DNA of 64,000 nucleotides from Odoribacter splanchnicus DSM 20712 (GCF_000190535.1 NC_015160.1:1488001-1552000); one strand, 5' to 3'. Positions 9,942-19,385 are shown, counted from the first letter of the stretch. Made by a program: numbers and translations. The notes: generated from the sequence alone by a model not told the origin.

Positions 9942-10613
9942 TTAATCATACACTCCTCCTCTCCTATCCTCACTACCGTCCACCACCGGGTCGGCCATCT
10001 GAAAGGTGGTCGACAACGAATGCACCACGGCATTATCGGTCATGATATCCCCCGAGGCCACGTGCCCCGTATGACCCGATTCCAGGAAGTGGAAACCGAT
10101 GCCGTCCGCTCCGATGTCCGGCATCCCCTGCCAGCTGCCTTTCACCCGGTACACCCGCAAATCCAGACCGTTCAGGGTTTCAAAAACCGTTCCCCCTTCC
10201 AGCGTACCCTGCACCTCATACGGGAAATCCACCCGCACATGCCGTCCTGCAATCACATACGACAACAGAATCTCCCGGCACAATGCATCCGGCATATCCG
10301 CCACCGAGCGGTAAACCAGCTCCCCCTCCCCGTCCGTCGTTCGCAAAAGGAACTGCACGATACTCAGATTCGTCAGACCGAACACCGTCATCTGCGGACA
10401 ATCCGGGTCTTTACCGTCGAACAGGTCCGCCAACCCGGCCTTCCGGATCATGATCACCAGCGAGTCCCAGTTGCCGTGCCCCGCCTGCATATATTCCCAG
10501 GCCGTACCGTCGTAAACCCCGTTAGCCAGACCTGTATCGTGGAACGTATCTTTTTCACAACCGCCTGTTCCGCAAGCGATGACGAACATTATTCCTATCA
10601 TATAATTTTTCAT
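9942..10613 (-). CDS. Fasciclin (FAS1)-domain lipoprotein
   Basis: 223 residues with a short lipoprotein signal ending in GTGGC. The body has the FAS1 layout: WDSLVIMIRKAGLADLF near residue 50, then MTVFGLTNLSIVQFL (the H1-like FAS1 motif), and LCREILLSYVIAGR near 112. FAS1 proteins act in adhesion or as surface scaffold proteins. Such genes are commonly found in SusC/SusD operons of Bacteroidota, and here it lies between susD-like and a small lipoprotein gene, all on the minus strand. The region is clearly richer in G+C than the flanks. Confidence 0.7.
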   Translation of the reverse strand: MKNYMIGIMFVIACGTGGCEKDTFHDTGLANGVYDGTAWEYMQAGHGNWDSLVIMIRKAGLADLFDGKDPDCPQMTVFGLTNLSIVQFLLRTTDGEGELVYRSVADMPDALCREILLSYVIAGRHVRVDFPYEVQGTLEGGTVFETLNGLDLRVYRVKGSWQGMPDIGADGIGFHFLESGHTGHVASGDIMTDNAVVHSLSTTFQMADPVVDGSEDRRGGVYD

Positions 10614-10689
10614 ATTCCATATATTTTTTATTGTTTTCCCGCCGGAAAGGCATCCCCCGGCAGGAAAACACAGATTATAAATCGACGGC

Positions 10690-12195
10690 TCAAAACTTTC
10701 CTACCCAGTAAGCCGTCTGTTTCACCTTCGGGTTATTGTTCATCGCATCCAGAGATACCGGCAGGAACAAAGCCCCGGCCGCCACATCCGTTTCCGTCAG
10801 ATCACGGAAGCCCCCTTTCAGCAGGTTATAGGTGTGATTGCGCATATAATCGAAATACCGCACCCCCGTCTGAAACAGCAACTCCCTGTCGCGTTCCAGC
10901 TGTATCGCCCGCCGGAGATCACCCTCCGCCTCCGAATAACCGGCCACGCCCGCACGGCGGCGGACAACATCCAGGTCGGCAACGGCCCCTTCCCGGTCAC
11001 CCGTCGCCGCTTTCATCTCCGCCCTCAGCAGCAGGATATCCGGCAGGCGGATCAGGATATCGTTCGCTAACAGCGTACGCGGCGTACCGTCATAAATTCC
11101 GCCCGAGTAGTATTCCACCTCCCGCCACATCCGAACATAGGCAGCTCCTTGTGTCACAGACACCGGCTCTTCCTTCATCCGGAAGAAATCGGCAAAATAG
11201 GCCTGTAAACGCAAATCCTCCGGCGTGTAAAGCCTTTCCACCGTCTCGTTGCGGATAAAGAATTTACGCCGCGAAGCAGGGGTCGTCCCTTTCAACACCG
11301 GCCATTTTTCGACCGTCCCCCCGATATAGCTCCCGAAATCCTTATACTCCCCCCGGCTGTCGTCATAGCACACCTCGAAGATCCCTTCCTCCGAATTTCC
11401 GGGAAGCACCTCCGTACATACCTCCTCCGGGCTGGCCACCAGACGGTAATTCGGGTCCCCGATCACCTTCCCGGCAGCTTCGATCCCCAGCGCATAATAT
11501 TCCGGTTCCTGCCCGTAGCCCGCTATCCACGCATACACCCCGGCCAATATGGCATACGCCGTCCCCCGCCCCGGGATCTGACGGGCCGTAAGTGGTTTAC
11601 CCTCCGGATCCTTCAACTGATCCGCAGGAGGCAGGTATTCCGCTGCCAGCAGCAGGTCCGCCACGATATGCCCGGCGATCTCCCGCCAGGGCGTACGCCC
11701 CTTCTCCGAGATATCCTCGTATTCCAGCACCAGCGGCGCATCCCCCCACAACCGGATAATCTGGAAATACAGGCAGGCACGGATACACAGCGCCTGACCC
11801 ATATAAAAACGGTAACGCTCCTCCGGAAGACCGGCCCGGTAAAGATTACCGATCACCAGATTGGCCGCGCTCACGGCCTTATATTCGTACATCCAGCTGA
11901 ACTCCACGGCTGTAGCCGTATAGCCCGAAAGGTTATGCTCATTGGCCTCCCGCCAACGGGCAAGGCCGAAATTATCCAGCAGCAGACCGCGGTCGCGGTA
12001 GTCCTGCGTAAAACTCCCCATCACCTCACGGAACTGGGCGTGCATGCCGTAAACCGCTGCTTCCACATCCGCTTCGCTACGGAAATGGTTCGCTACCGTC
12101 GTATTATTCTCCGACAACTGCGTCAGGAAACTGTCACATCCCGACAGGAGGAATAAAGCCAGCCCTGCGATATATCCGATCATCTGTTTTCTCAT
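10690..12195 (-). CDS. SusD-like outer-membrane nutrient-binding lipoprotein
   Basis: 501 residues, usual length for SusD/RagB. A signal peptide ends in the lipobox LLSGC, followed by DSFLTQLSENNTTVANHFRSEADVEAAVYGMH, a typical SusD N-terminus. Tetratricopeptide-like helices follow (YRFYMGQALCIRACLYFQIIRLWGDAPL near 130-160). The C-terminus has DILIRLPDILLLRAEMKAATGDREGAVADL, also diagnostic (LRAE...A). SusD lies on the SusC channel and captures the ligand. The gene is 3 bp from the end of the susC-like gene. The ligand (glycan or peptide) cannot be told from the sequence, and no glycoside hydrolase accompanies the pair. Confidence 0.92.
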   Translation of the reverse strand: MRKQMIGYIAGLALFLLSGCDSFLTQLSENNTTVANHFRSEADVEAAVYGMHAQFREVMGSFTQDYRDRGLLLDNFGLARWREANEHNLSGYTATAVEFSWMYEYKAVSAANLVIGNLYRAGLPEERYRFYMGQALCIRACLYFQIIRLWGDAPLVLEYEDISEKGRTPWREIAGHIVADLLLAAEYLPPADQLKDPEGKPLTARQIPGRGTAYAILAGVYAWIAGYGQEPEYYALGIEAAGKVIGDPNYRLVASPEEVCTEVLPGNSEEGIFEVCYDDSRGEYKDFGSYIGGTVEKWPVLKGTTPASRRKFFIRNETVERLYTPEDLRLQAYFADFFRMKEEPVSVTQGAAYVRMWREVEYYSGGIYDGTPRTLLANDILIRLPDILLLRAEMKAATGDREGAVADLDVVRRRAGVAGYSEAEGDLRRAIQLERDRELLFQTGVRYFDYMRNHTYNLLKGGFRDLTETDVAAGALFLPVSLDAMNNNPKVKQTAYWVGKF

Positions 12196-12198
12196 CGT

Positions 12199-15100
12199 TT
12201 AAAAATTTAAGGTTAGTCCGATTGTAAAGCGGCGCGACAGCGGATAGGCGTTGTAATTGTCCACTCCCGTATACGGGTCCACCGTCTCCGGGTCGCCGCC
12301 CCGGTAATCCGTCAGCGTAAAAAGGTTCTCACCGCTTATGAAGATCCGCGCACCGAAACCCGTCGCTTTCCGCACCGCTTCCGGCAGCGTATACCCCACC
12401 GTCACCGCCTGCAGTTTCAGGTAGCTGATCCGCTGAGCGTTCGAGGCCAGGTTGGTGGCGAAATTATACAGCCCGTTCTCCATCCGGTTGGCCGGATAAG
12501 GCGCACCGTCGCCCGGATGCTCCCAGAACAGCCCGTCGAGACTACCCGTCAGATAAGGACGCGCCATATCCGCCGGGTTCAGCGCAAGGTAAGTACCCAG
12601 AGAAGCCCCCCGGGCAGCATCCAGTACCCACTTGCGGCAAACGAAATTGAACAGCACGGTCACATCCAGCCCCTTCCACATCAGGTCCGTGGAAATACCG
12701 CCCTGAAACTGTGGCAGGGGCGAACCGATATATATACGGTCCTCCGCCAGCGTACCGTAATTATAAATCTGACCATTGCCGTCCACGTCCGTGATGATCC
12801 GGTCGCCCGCCCGGTAGTAGGCACTCCCCTCTCCGCGGAGGTATTTCTTCACCCCGTCCTCATAATAAGAAGGCACGTCGCTCCGGCGGCCGTAAATCCC
12901 CCGGTCGTCGAAGGCATAAATCCCGTAAAGCGGCAGCCCGATCACCGAAAGGTTGTTCGCAAAGCGGGCCGCCGTATTCTGGAAATCGCGCCCGTTCAGG
13001 CTCCGGGCCAGCCGGTTCCGGTTCCTGCTTACATTGAACGACAGGTTCCACTGCCAGGTCCTCCCGCGCACCAGCTCACCCTTCACCTCCAGCTCCACAC
13101 CCTCGTTGTCGATGCCGTACATATTCCGCCACGGGGCCAGGAAACCCGTATGCGTGCCGGGAGTCGGGGGATTGTACAGCAACCCGCGCGTCCGTTTCAG
13201 GTAATAATCGAAAGTGAGGCCGATGCGGTTGTCCAGCAACCCGAGGTCCAGCCCCGCATCGTATTCCGTCGTCTTTTCCCAGGTCAGGCCGCTGTTCGAG
13301 ACACCTGCCCACCATTCGGGAACCACAGTCGGATGCCCCAAATAGGGAGCGCCCTGATCCAGTTCGCCCTGTGCCAGATAGGGATATTCGAAGATACGCC
13401 CGTACGCCCTTGCGAGAAGCGCAGCTTACCGTAATTCAGCCAAGGTTTCAGCGCCTGCATAAACGGCTCCTCCGTAAACGTCCACCCCACAAAATACGAA
13501 GGGAACCAGCCCCAACGCACATCCTCGCCGAAGGTCGACGAAGCATCGCGCCGCAGGGTGAAGCCCGCATAATACCGCTCCCTGTAATTGTAGTTCAGGC
13601 GGCCGAACAGGCCCACCATCGTCTTTTTCTCATAATCCGAATAATAATCCTTCAGGTCGAGCCGGGCCTCCGCATCGTACACCTGCGAGTACCAAGGGGC
13701 GTAATGGATGGTGTTCGAGGCAGCCCCGAGCGCCTTGCCCGTGTTATTGTTCATCTCGTCCTGCTGCACGGAAAAACCGAGCAGCAGGTCGACCGTATGG
13801 CTGCTGCCAAACGTCCGGCGGTAGGTCAGCAGGTTCTCGTTGAGCACCATCAGATGGCGGGCGATCGTGCCGCTGCTATAGGTTTTACCGTATTCGTTCA
13901 CCTCCTTCGGCAGGAAAACGTTCTGGTTGTTCTGGAGATAATCGACCGCCACGCCCGATTTCAGTGCCAGGCCGTCGGCGATCTCATACGTTAGGTCGAA
14001 GGAAGTGCGCAGCTTGTAGCTGTCGTTCTTCTCCCTGGTGCTCTCATAGCGGCGGGTCAGCTCGCCGAAATAAGGCGTTCCGGGACCGGGCAGCACCGTC
14101 GAGGTGAAAAGAAAGTCCGGCAGCGTGGAATAAGCCGTCGGCGCCGGATTGAAGGCATCCACCCCTTTGCGCGAGCGGTTGTTGTCGGTATAGGCCAGGT
14201 AGAAGCGGAAATTGCCGTAAAGGTGGTGCGCAGGCTTGAAGGCCAGGTTCGAGAAGGCCGAAAAACGGCGGTTGCCCGTACCCCGCAGCGTTCCCGCCTC
14301 ATCGTAAAAGCCCAGGCCGACGGAATAGGCGATTCCCTCCGCCCCGCCCCGGACCTGGATATTCGCATTCGTGGCATGGGCGGGGCGCAGGTAATATGCC
14401 ATCAGGTCGGTGGAATTGTTATAGAAAGGGTTCAGGCTGTCCTGATACACGGTCATGTCCGCGCCGTTGCCTTCGTTCCAGAAATAATCGTAAGGCTTGC
14501 CCAGGGCGTAGCCTTCCGGATAGCGGTAGGAATCCGTTTCCCGGTCGTAGTACACTCCCGCATAATTTTTCATCGCCTCCAGACGGGCGAGCCGCTCGGC
14601 ATTCCCGCCGATCCGCTCCGGCAGCAGGGGCTGCAGGATAAAGGTGTGGCTGACATTGGCCGAGAGCAGGGGGTGCTGGTTGTAGCGGCCCTTTTTCGTC
14701 GTGATGATCACCACCCCGTTGGCTGCCCGCGAGCCGTAGATGGCCGCCGCTGCGGCATCCTTCAATACGGTGAATGTTTCAATGTCGTCCGGGTTGAGCG
14801 AGGTGAGCGGGTTGCCGCCCACCTTGAGGCTGGCGTCGTCCGAGGCGATCACCCCGTCGATCACGAACAGCGGGTTACGGTTGCCGGCAATTGCCAGGTC
14901 GTTCGCACCGCGGACGATGATGCTCACATCGTTGCCGCCCGGATCGCCCGACTGGCTCGCGATATACACCCCCGCCATCTGGCCCTTGGCCAGCGTCAGC
15001 ACGTTGGATGCGGGCTTGTTTTGCAGCCGGGCGGCATCCACCGTCGCCACCGAGCCCGACACCTGTCCGCGCCGCTGCTCCCCGTAGGCGACCACCGTCA

Positions 15101-15470
15101 CCTCCTCCAGCGATTCACGGCTCTCTTCCAGCCGGACCCGGAGCATTTCCCCGGCACGGTAACCCACCGTCACCGTCTTATAGCCCACACACGAAAAGGT
15201 CAGCCTGCCGCGCTCTTCGGGCAGGCGGAGCGCAAAATGCCCCCCGTTGTCGGTCGCCCCGCCCGTAATTCCGTAACGGACGGTCACGCCCGGCAGGGGG
15301 ACGCCTTCCGCATCGGTCACCAGGCCGTTGACCGGATAAGTGGATTGTTGCTGCGGCACTCCTGCCTGCAAAGGGACGGGCAGGGTAAAAGCAGCCAATA
15401 AACAGAAAATAATGGCGGTCAGCCGTTGCTTTCGTAAGCTCCGGCTAACGCTGCATGCGTTTTTTTGCAT
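12199..15470 (-). pseudogene. SusC-like TonB-dependent transporter, frameshifted
   Basis: Two overlapping frames (to 13284 and from about 13400) together make one SusC-family protein of ~1,090 residues. The start at ATG 15470 gives a good signal peptide (MQKNACSVSRSLRKQ...AFTLPVPLQA). A carboxypeptidase-regulatory-like domain follows (VNGLVTDAEGVPLPGVTV), then the plug with VLKDAAAAAIYGSRAANGV, then the beta-barrel, ending in the usual RRFTIGLTLNF. Near 13400 the frame breaks after KLRFSQGRTG: the second frame continues IFEYPYLAQGELDQGAPYLG, so one base appears to be missing. This could be true inactivation, phase variation or a sequencing error. The break lies in the barrel, so the truncated product would not be a working channel. 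Confidence 0.85.
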
Positions 15471-15617
15471 AACTTTGTCGGTGTTAATATTAGTAATAAT
15501 GTTAATTGAGGCGGGAGGACTGAACGGGCACGCCAATGTCACCCAGTCCCCCGCTGTTTTTTTATGGAATCTTCATTTTTTTCCGGTTCACCTCCTTCCC
15601 TGTTTGCATTGTTTCGT

Positions 15618-16178
15618 TTATTTTATCGTCCCTGTATCCTTTCCGGACAGAACCGGATCTATACTGGCCGGATCGGAAAGATCGATACGCAACATTTCCT
15701 CCAGGTCCGTTTTTACCCGGCAGAAGAAGATCAGGTCATGGGCGATCAGGTCATGCAGCTCCGAAATCTTTCCCGTAAAAATACTCTGACGGTAAAGGAT
15801 ATTGTTCAGGCGCCGTTTCTCCTTCTGGGAATCCGACGAATCCGTGAACAGATAAAAGCTGCAGGCCTTGATCAGGAAGGGATCGATATCGCTCCACGGA
15901 TGGGTGTCGAGTAATTTTAATAGCTTGCAGCTCTTTTTTACACGGGTATAAAGGATCTGTAATATTTCACACTCCGTTGAGTCTGCGGTGACCGAAGGAC
16001 ACATCATCCGGGACATTTGCAGATAAAAGTGTTTCAAAGGTTCGTTGTCCGTCGAAATAAATCCTTTGGGCAGGCACTTACCCGTTACATCTGGTTTTTC
16101 AGGCTGAAATTCTTCTCCGCCTAAGCTGGAATACCGATTCTCTGTCGGTTGAAAAGTGTTTTGATGATCTGTTTCCAT
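15618..16178 (-). CDS. Hypothetical protein of a locally repeated family (type A)
   Basis: 186 residues, no known domain recognised. The N-terminus (FQPTENRYSSLGGEEFQPEKPDVTGKCLP) is shared with a broken copy at 16989-17196, so it belongs to a family that has multiplied here. The rest is helical and rich in Leu, Lys and Asp, with no signal peptide or membrane segment. It is transcribed away from the XRE regulator at 16439, with a 260-bp shared promoter region containing two palindromes (16241-16256 and 16368-16389). This suggests that the small regulator controls both genes. The function is unknown. Confidence 0.6.
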   Translation of the reverse strand: METDHQNTFQPTENRYSSLGGEEFQPEKPDVTGKCLPKGFISTDNEPLKHFYLQMSRMMCPSVTADSTECEILQILYTRVKKSCKLLKLLDTHPWSDIDPFLIKACSFYLFTDSSDSQKEKRRLNNILYRQSIFTGKISELHDLIAHDLIFFCRVKTDLEEMLRIDLSDPASIDPVLSGKDTGTIK

Positions 16179-16367
16179 GTTTGTATTTAATTATAATAGT
16201 TAGATATAGTAAGACGTAAATCACGTCTCATAAATTGTAAATTTCCTAAAGGAAATAATCTTAATTCGGTGGAGATTTGTTATTTTTCATAATTGAACTG
16301 TTATATTTTAGTTATTGATATAATGTATATTCTAATCTTTTTTTACTTATTTATTGTCCCTTATCAA

Positions 16368-16389
16368 TTTCTGGTTTATAAACCAGAAA
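16368..16389. promoter_or_regulatory. Perfect 22-bp palindrome, likely XRE operator
   Basis: The sequence TTTCTGGTTTA repeated as its reverse complement (TAAACCAGAAA) forms a perfect 22-bp palindrome 50 bp upstream of the XRE gene at 16439. A second palindrome, ATTTCC-TAAA-GGAAAT, lies at 16241-16256 nearer the divergent gene. Palindromes of this size are typical binding sites for dimeric XRE repressors. Confidence 0.6.
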
Positions 16390-16438
16390 GAGTGTCAACC
16401 TATATTTTTTCCTTTGTTATGAACTTAAAACAAAGGAT

Positions 16439-16663
16439 ATGGAAGATGATGAATTAATATTACACAAATTCGGTCAAAAATTGCAACAGCTAAGAAAAAA
16501 TCAATCTTTAACCTTACAAGAACTTGAAGCTATCGTTGATATTGATAATAGTAATCTTTCAAAGTATGAATCCGGCAGTATAGATATAAGGCTTACTTCC
16601 TTATATAAACTTAGTAAAGCACTCGGAATTACATTAAGCAAATTGTTTGAGGGCATAGAATAA
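16439..16663 (+). CDS. Small XRE-family HTH regulator
   Basis: 74 residues that are almost wholly a Cro/CI-type helix-turn-helix: LRKNQSLTLQELEAIVDIDNSNLSKYESG, with the recognition helix around SNLSKYE and the closing LYKLSKALGITLSKLFE. There is no extra domain, so it probably works as a dimeric repressor. It is divergent from the type-A hypothetical gene and lies next to palindromic operators, suggesting autoregulation. The 133-bp structured repeat begins 91 bp after its stop. Confidence 0.85.
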   Translation: MEDDELILHKFGQKLQQLRKNQSLTLQELEAIVDIDNSNLSKYESGSIDIRLTSLYKLSKALGITLSKLFEGIE

Positions 16664-16753
16664 CATACTATCAATCAAATATTTTTCATTTCTGTTTTCA
16701 TAGTAAAAAATTTTGTTGAAGCGAATAGAAAAGACGGTTCCGCTCGTCCCGTT

Positions 16754-16886
16754 GTACTACACCTCGAAGGCAGCGGGTGCATTAACACTCCGCACGGGGA
16801 TACGAAACCGCCGTATATGGAGTGTACAAGCATAAAAAATGCCTGTCAATGATTGGCAGGTTTCCCTACCTTCGAGTATGTAGTAC
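16754..16886 (+). repeat. 133-bp structured repeat, copy A
   Basis: The ends form a long inverted repeat (GTACTACA...CGAAGG with CCTTCG...TGTAGTAC). Inside are further hairpins: CACTCC/GGAGTG enclosing ATACG/CGTAT, and CCTGTCAA/TTGGCAGG. Copy B at 18355-18487 has exactly the same length and order with compensating base changes in the stems, so structure rather than sequence appears to be conserved. A 64-codon frame on the opposite strand crosses it but is probably spurious. Confidence 0.7.
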
Positions 16887-16988
16887 GTAACAAATGTACA
16901 AAAATTCTCTAACATAACAAAACAAACTTTCAAAGAACTATCTAAAATCATTAATTGTCTTATACTTCAACAGGTTTTATCATAGTAA

Positions 16989-17196
16989 TTACTTATAATT
17001 ACACAATGCCTCCAACCTGCTCAACTCTTTCCCTGTTTCCTCCTTTTTCTCCTTATCATCCGGCGAATTTATCAGATAATAAAGGCAGGCACTTACCCGT
17101 TAGATCTGGTTTCTCAGGTTGAAACTCTTCTCCGCCTAAGCCGGAATACCGATTCTCTGTCGGTTGGAAAGTGTCGGGGTGTTGTTCGTTTTCCAT
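16989..17196 (-). pseudogene. Chimeric remnant: type-A 5' end joined to type-B 3' end
   Basis: From ATG 17196 the first ~30 codons match the gene at 15618-16178 (FQPTENRYSGLGGEEFQPEKPDLTGK). At the shared octamer TGCCTGCC the sequence switches to the 3' part of the gene at 17330-17791: in the adjacent frame it reads CLYYLINSPDDKEKKEETGKE. The switch shifts the frame and the chimera ends early (LSDKFAG, stop near 17056). It is a recombination product and unlikely to be functional. Confidence 0.7.
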
Positions 17197-17329
17197 AAGT
17201 AAAGTTTTATTCGGTTTATAACTAAAAATGATTAAAAACTCTCTATTCAAATTGGGTTAATAAGTCAGGCAGGAAGTTCCATACCTTTTATTTAATGGAT
17301 TGAAAGAGGGCTATTGACTCAGGCCGTCA

Positions 17330-17791
17330 TTACACCTCCTTCCTTGGGGAGGTCAGAAGTTTCCCCTTTGCCGCACGTTCTGATTCCCCATGCAATGATT
17401 CAAGGAAACCCTTAAAATAAAAGGCCTTCTCTGCAATAAATTGTTTATGCCAGGCAAAGTCACGGCAATATGCGTCCAACCTGTTCAACTCTTTCCCGGT
17501 TTCCTCTTTTTTCCCCTTATCATCCGGCGAGTTTATCAGATAATAAAGGCAGGCATTTTTAACATGTTCCAGATTCAAAACCACTTCGTCGAGCCATCCG
17601 AAAAAGCCGTCCATCAGTTCCGTGTCATTTTCAATGCAATCGAAAGGATTAGGGTAAGAATGGTAATCCACGAAACCTTTCCAGATTCTTTCAGCTTCAT
17701 TCGGTAGTAACAAATCCCCCGAATCGGGAGGAAGATTGTGTAAAATCCGCGCGTAAGCTTCATTGGTAAGAGTGTCTTCAATGGTATCCAT
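17330..17791 (-). CDS. Hypothetical protein of a locally repeated family (type B)
   Basis: 153 residues, acidic and helical, with no recognised domain, signal peptide or membrane segment. Landmarks are DYHSYPNPFDCIENDTELMDGFFGWLDE (about 49-76) and NACLYYLINSPDDKGKKEETGKE. Pieces of close relatives occur at 16989-17100, 22055-22352 and 31838-31890, all decayed, so this is the only intact copy here. It is divergent from the XRE gene at 18057, mirroring the type-A/XRE pair at 15.6-16.7 kb. The repeated pairing suggests a regulator-controlled accessory module. The function is unknown. Confidence 0.6.
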   Translation of the reverse strand: MDTIEDTLTNEAYARILHNLPPDSGDLLLPNEAERIWKGFVDYHSYPNPFDCIENDTELMDGFFGWLDEVVLNLEHVKNACLYYLINSPDDKGKKEETGKELNRLDAYCRDFAWHKQFIAEKAFYFKGFLESLHGESERAAKGKLLTSPRKEV

Positions 17792-17960
17792 ACTCTTAAG
17801 TTTTATAGGTTGATATAAATTCTAAACATCCAAGTGTCTGGCTATTTTCCTTTTCGTGTAAATTCTTGCTTTCTTACATCGGTTGGTGGTTTTAGGCTAA
17901 TAATCCAGATTCTATTACATTTATTTTCCGTATTTAATTTTTCTTTTTCAACAAATCCTC

Positions 17961-18010
17961 GTAATTCTATAAGTTTACAAATATTTACACAAGTAATTCT
18001 ATAGGATTAC
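17961..18010. promoter_or_regulatory. Two tandem operator-like sites before the second XRE gene
   Basis: GTAATTCTATAGGATTAC at 17993-18010 is a palindrome with one mismatched pair. A related site (GTAATTCTATAAGTTTAC) starts 32 bp earlier at 17961, about three helical turns away. Paired sites on one face of the helix fit co-operative binding by the XRE protein encoded just downstream. Confidence 0.55.
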
Positions 18011-18027
18011 ACTTGATTTCCAAAAAA

Positions 18028-18056
18028 AACCTTTATTTGACAAATGAATAAAGGTT
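18028..18056 (+). promoter_or_regulatory. Hairpin covering the ribosome-binding site of the XRE gene
   Basis: AACCTTTATT and AATAAAGGTT form a 10-bp stem with a 9-nt loop ending directly before the ATG at 18057. The AAAGG of the second arm is the likely ribosome-binding site, so the stem would mask it. Because it is also a palindrome it could equally be a protein-binding site. Confidence 0.45.
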
Positions 18057-18287
18057 ATGAAATCTCCTATAGAACTATATGTTAGTAAAAAAGCCAAAGA
18101 ACACCGCCTTGCAAAAGGTTGGAGCTTACGTTATCTTGCTGATTGTATGAATGTTTCACATACTTTTATTAAAAATATAGAAGATCCAGAAAGCGATAAA
18201 GCATACAACTTAGACCACATCAATATGTTAGCAAAAGTTTTTGAATGTAAAATAAGTGACTTACTTCCAACTTATCCTTTAGATTAA
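18057..18287 (+). CDS. Small XRE-family HTH regulator
   Basis: 76 residues consisting mostly of a helix-turn-helix: AKEHRLAKGWSLRYLADCMNVSHTFIKNIED, followed by INMLAKVFECKISDLLPTYP. It differs clearly in sequence from the regulator at 16439, and its operators differ too, so the two are paralogous modules with separate specificity. It is divergent from the type-B hypothetical gene, and copy B of the structured repeat lies 68 bp downstream. Confidence 0.85.
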   Translation: MKSPIELYVSKKAKEHRLAKGWSLRYLADCMNVSHTFIKNIEDPESDKAYNLDHINMLAKVFECKISDLLPTYPLD

Positions 18288-18354
18288 TCTTTAATATTTC
18301 CATTAATCAATTCTTAAATAAGCGGAAATTAAAAACGGTCCCGCCTGTCCCGTT

Positions 18355-18487
18355 GCATTCCACTCCAAGAGCAGTGGGCACATTAATGCTCCACACGGGG
18401 GTACGGAACCGCCGTATGGAAAGGACAAGGCATAAAAAATGCCTGTCGACAATCGGCAGGTTTCCCCGCTCTTGAAATATGGAATGC
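18355..18487 (+). repeat. 133-bp structured repeat, copy B
   Basis: Same length, orientation and internal hairpin order as copy A. The outer stem is GCATTCCA.../...TGGAATGC with CAAGAGC/GCTCTTG, where copy A has different bases that also pair. The inner stem is CCTGTCGA/TCGGCAGG against CCTGTCAA/TTGGCAGG in A. Unpaired parts such as CATTAA and ACCGCCGTAT are kept. Confidence 0.7.
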
Positions 18488-18653
18488 ATTACAAATATAT
18501 GAATTTCTATAGACATATCAAAATAAATTTTTCTCATTTTTCAATTATTTTATATACTTTTCCCGCACTCTAGTGTATCCCAAGAATTACCCTCTTTGAT
18601 AAATAAAGAATTTTTCATAAATTTATAGAATTCAATCCGGAAACTATGTGCTT

Positions 18654-19229
18654 ATGGTAGACCTGCAACTCATACAGAGCAAAATATATGAAATCCGCGA
18701 ACAGCGGGTAATGCTGGATTTTGATCTCGCACAAATGTATGGAACGGAAACCGCACAATTAAAACGTGCTGTCCGACGAAATAAGAAACGTTTTGACGGT
18801 GAAGATTTTATGTTTGAGGTTACGCGTGATGAACTTTCAAGATGCCAAATTGGCACCTTGAACAAGAGCCGTGGGAGTAATATCAAATATCTGCCCTTTG
18901 CTTTTACAGAGTTGGGAATTGCTATGCTAAGCAGCGTACTTAACTCTGAAACAGCCATTGAAATAAACAAAGGTATTATGCGTGCTTTTGTTGCTATTCG
19001 TCAATTGATAGCCAATCCCCCGCCAGATAAACATTCCCTGCTTCAAAAAGAAGTAAAGGAGTTAAAGCAATATATCGAAGAAATATTCACCGACCAGAAC
19101 GACATCAACGAAGACACCCGCATGCAACTTGAACTCATCAATCAGACACTGGCAGAATTGCAGGTACGTCAGAAATTGTCAGACAAACCGTACCGCCCTA
19201 TCGGTTTTATCCGCCCGGAAGAAGACTAA
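18654..19229 (+). CDS. ORF6N-domain DNA-binding protein, copy 1
   Basis: 191 residues from ATG 18654 (a GTG two codons earlier at 18648 is also possible). The N-terminal ~90 residues match the ORF6N domain: IYEIREQRVMLDFDLAQMYGTETAQLKRAVRRNKKRF and YLPFAFTELGIAMLSSVL. The C-terminal part is a helical region, KEVKELKQYIEEIFTDQNDINEDTRMQLELINQTLAELQV. ORF6N proteins are common in Bacteroidota and phages; their exact role is not settled. The upstream 60 bp, the first ~32 codons and the last ~75 codons are nearly identical to the copy at 21362, while the middle differs strongly. Confidence 0.88.
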   Translation: MVDLQLIQSKIYEIREQRVMLDFDLAQMYGTETAQLKRAVRRNKKRFDGEDFMFEVTRDELSRCQIGTLNKSRGSNIKYLPFAFTELGIAMLSSVLNSETAIEINKGIMRAFVAIRQLIANPPPDKHSLLQKEVKELKQYIEEIFTDQNDINEDTRMQLELINQTLAELQVRQKLSDKPYRPIGFIRPEED

Positions 19230-19264
19230 TTGAGTTTTTATATCATCTGAATATTCTGAAAAAA

Positions 19265-19385
19265 TTATAAAAGACAGGGAGCACATTAACGCTCCAACAC
19301 GAGGTACAAAACTGCCGTATATGGAGAGTAACAGGTATAAAAATACCTGCTCTTACCGGCAGATCTCCCGCTTTTGTGGTATAAA
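19265..19385 (+). repeat. Structured repeat, copy C (diverged)
   Basis: A shorter, less regular relative of copies A and B, 36 bp after the ORF6N stop. It keeps CATTAACGCTCCA...TGGAGAGT, the TAC...GTA stem around AAACTGCC, the run of A-rich loop and CTGC/GCAG, and a weak outer stem (TTATAAAAGACAGGGA with TCCCGCTTTTGTGGTATAA). Confidence 0.5.

Noticed and set aside
13284..13434. Programmed frameshifting in SusC
   Set aside because: No slippery heptamer or downstream structure was seen at the break, and SusC proteins are not known to use it.
9918..15401. Long plus-strand frames opposite the SusC/SusD genes
   Set aside because: They are shadows of GC-rich genes on the other strand, with no family similarity and unusual composition (His, Arg, Pro).
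16757..16951. Minus-strand hypothetical ORF (and its relative at 18307-18537)
   Set aside because: Both lie on the structured repeats. Their similarity follows from the repeat, they have no ribosome-binding site, and base changes follow stem pairing rather than codons.
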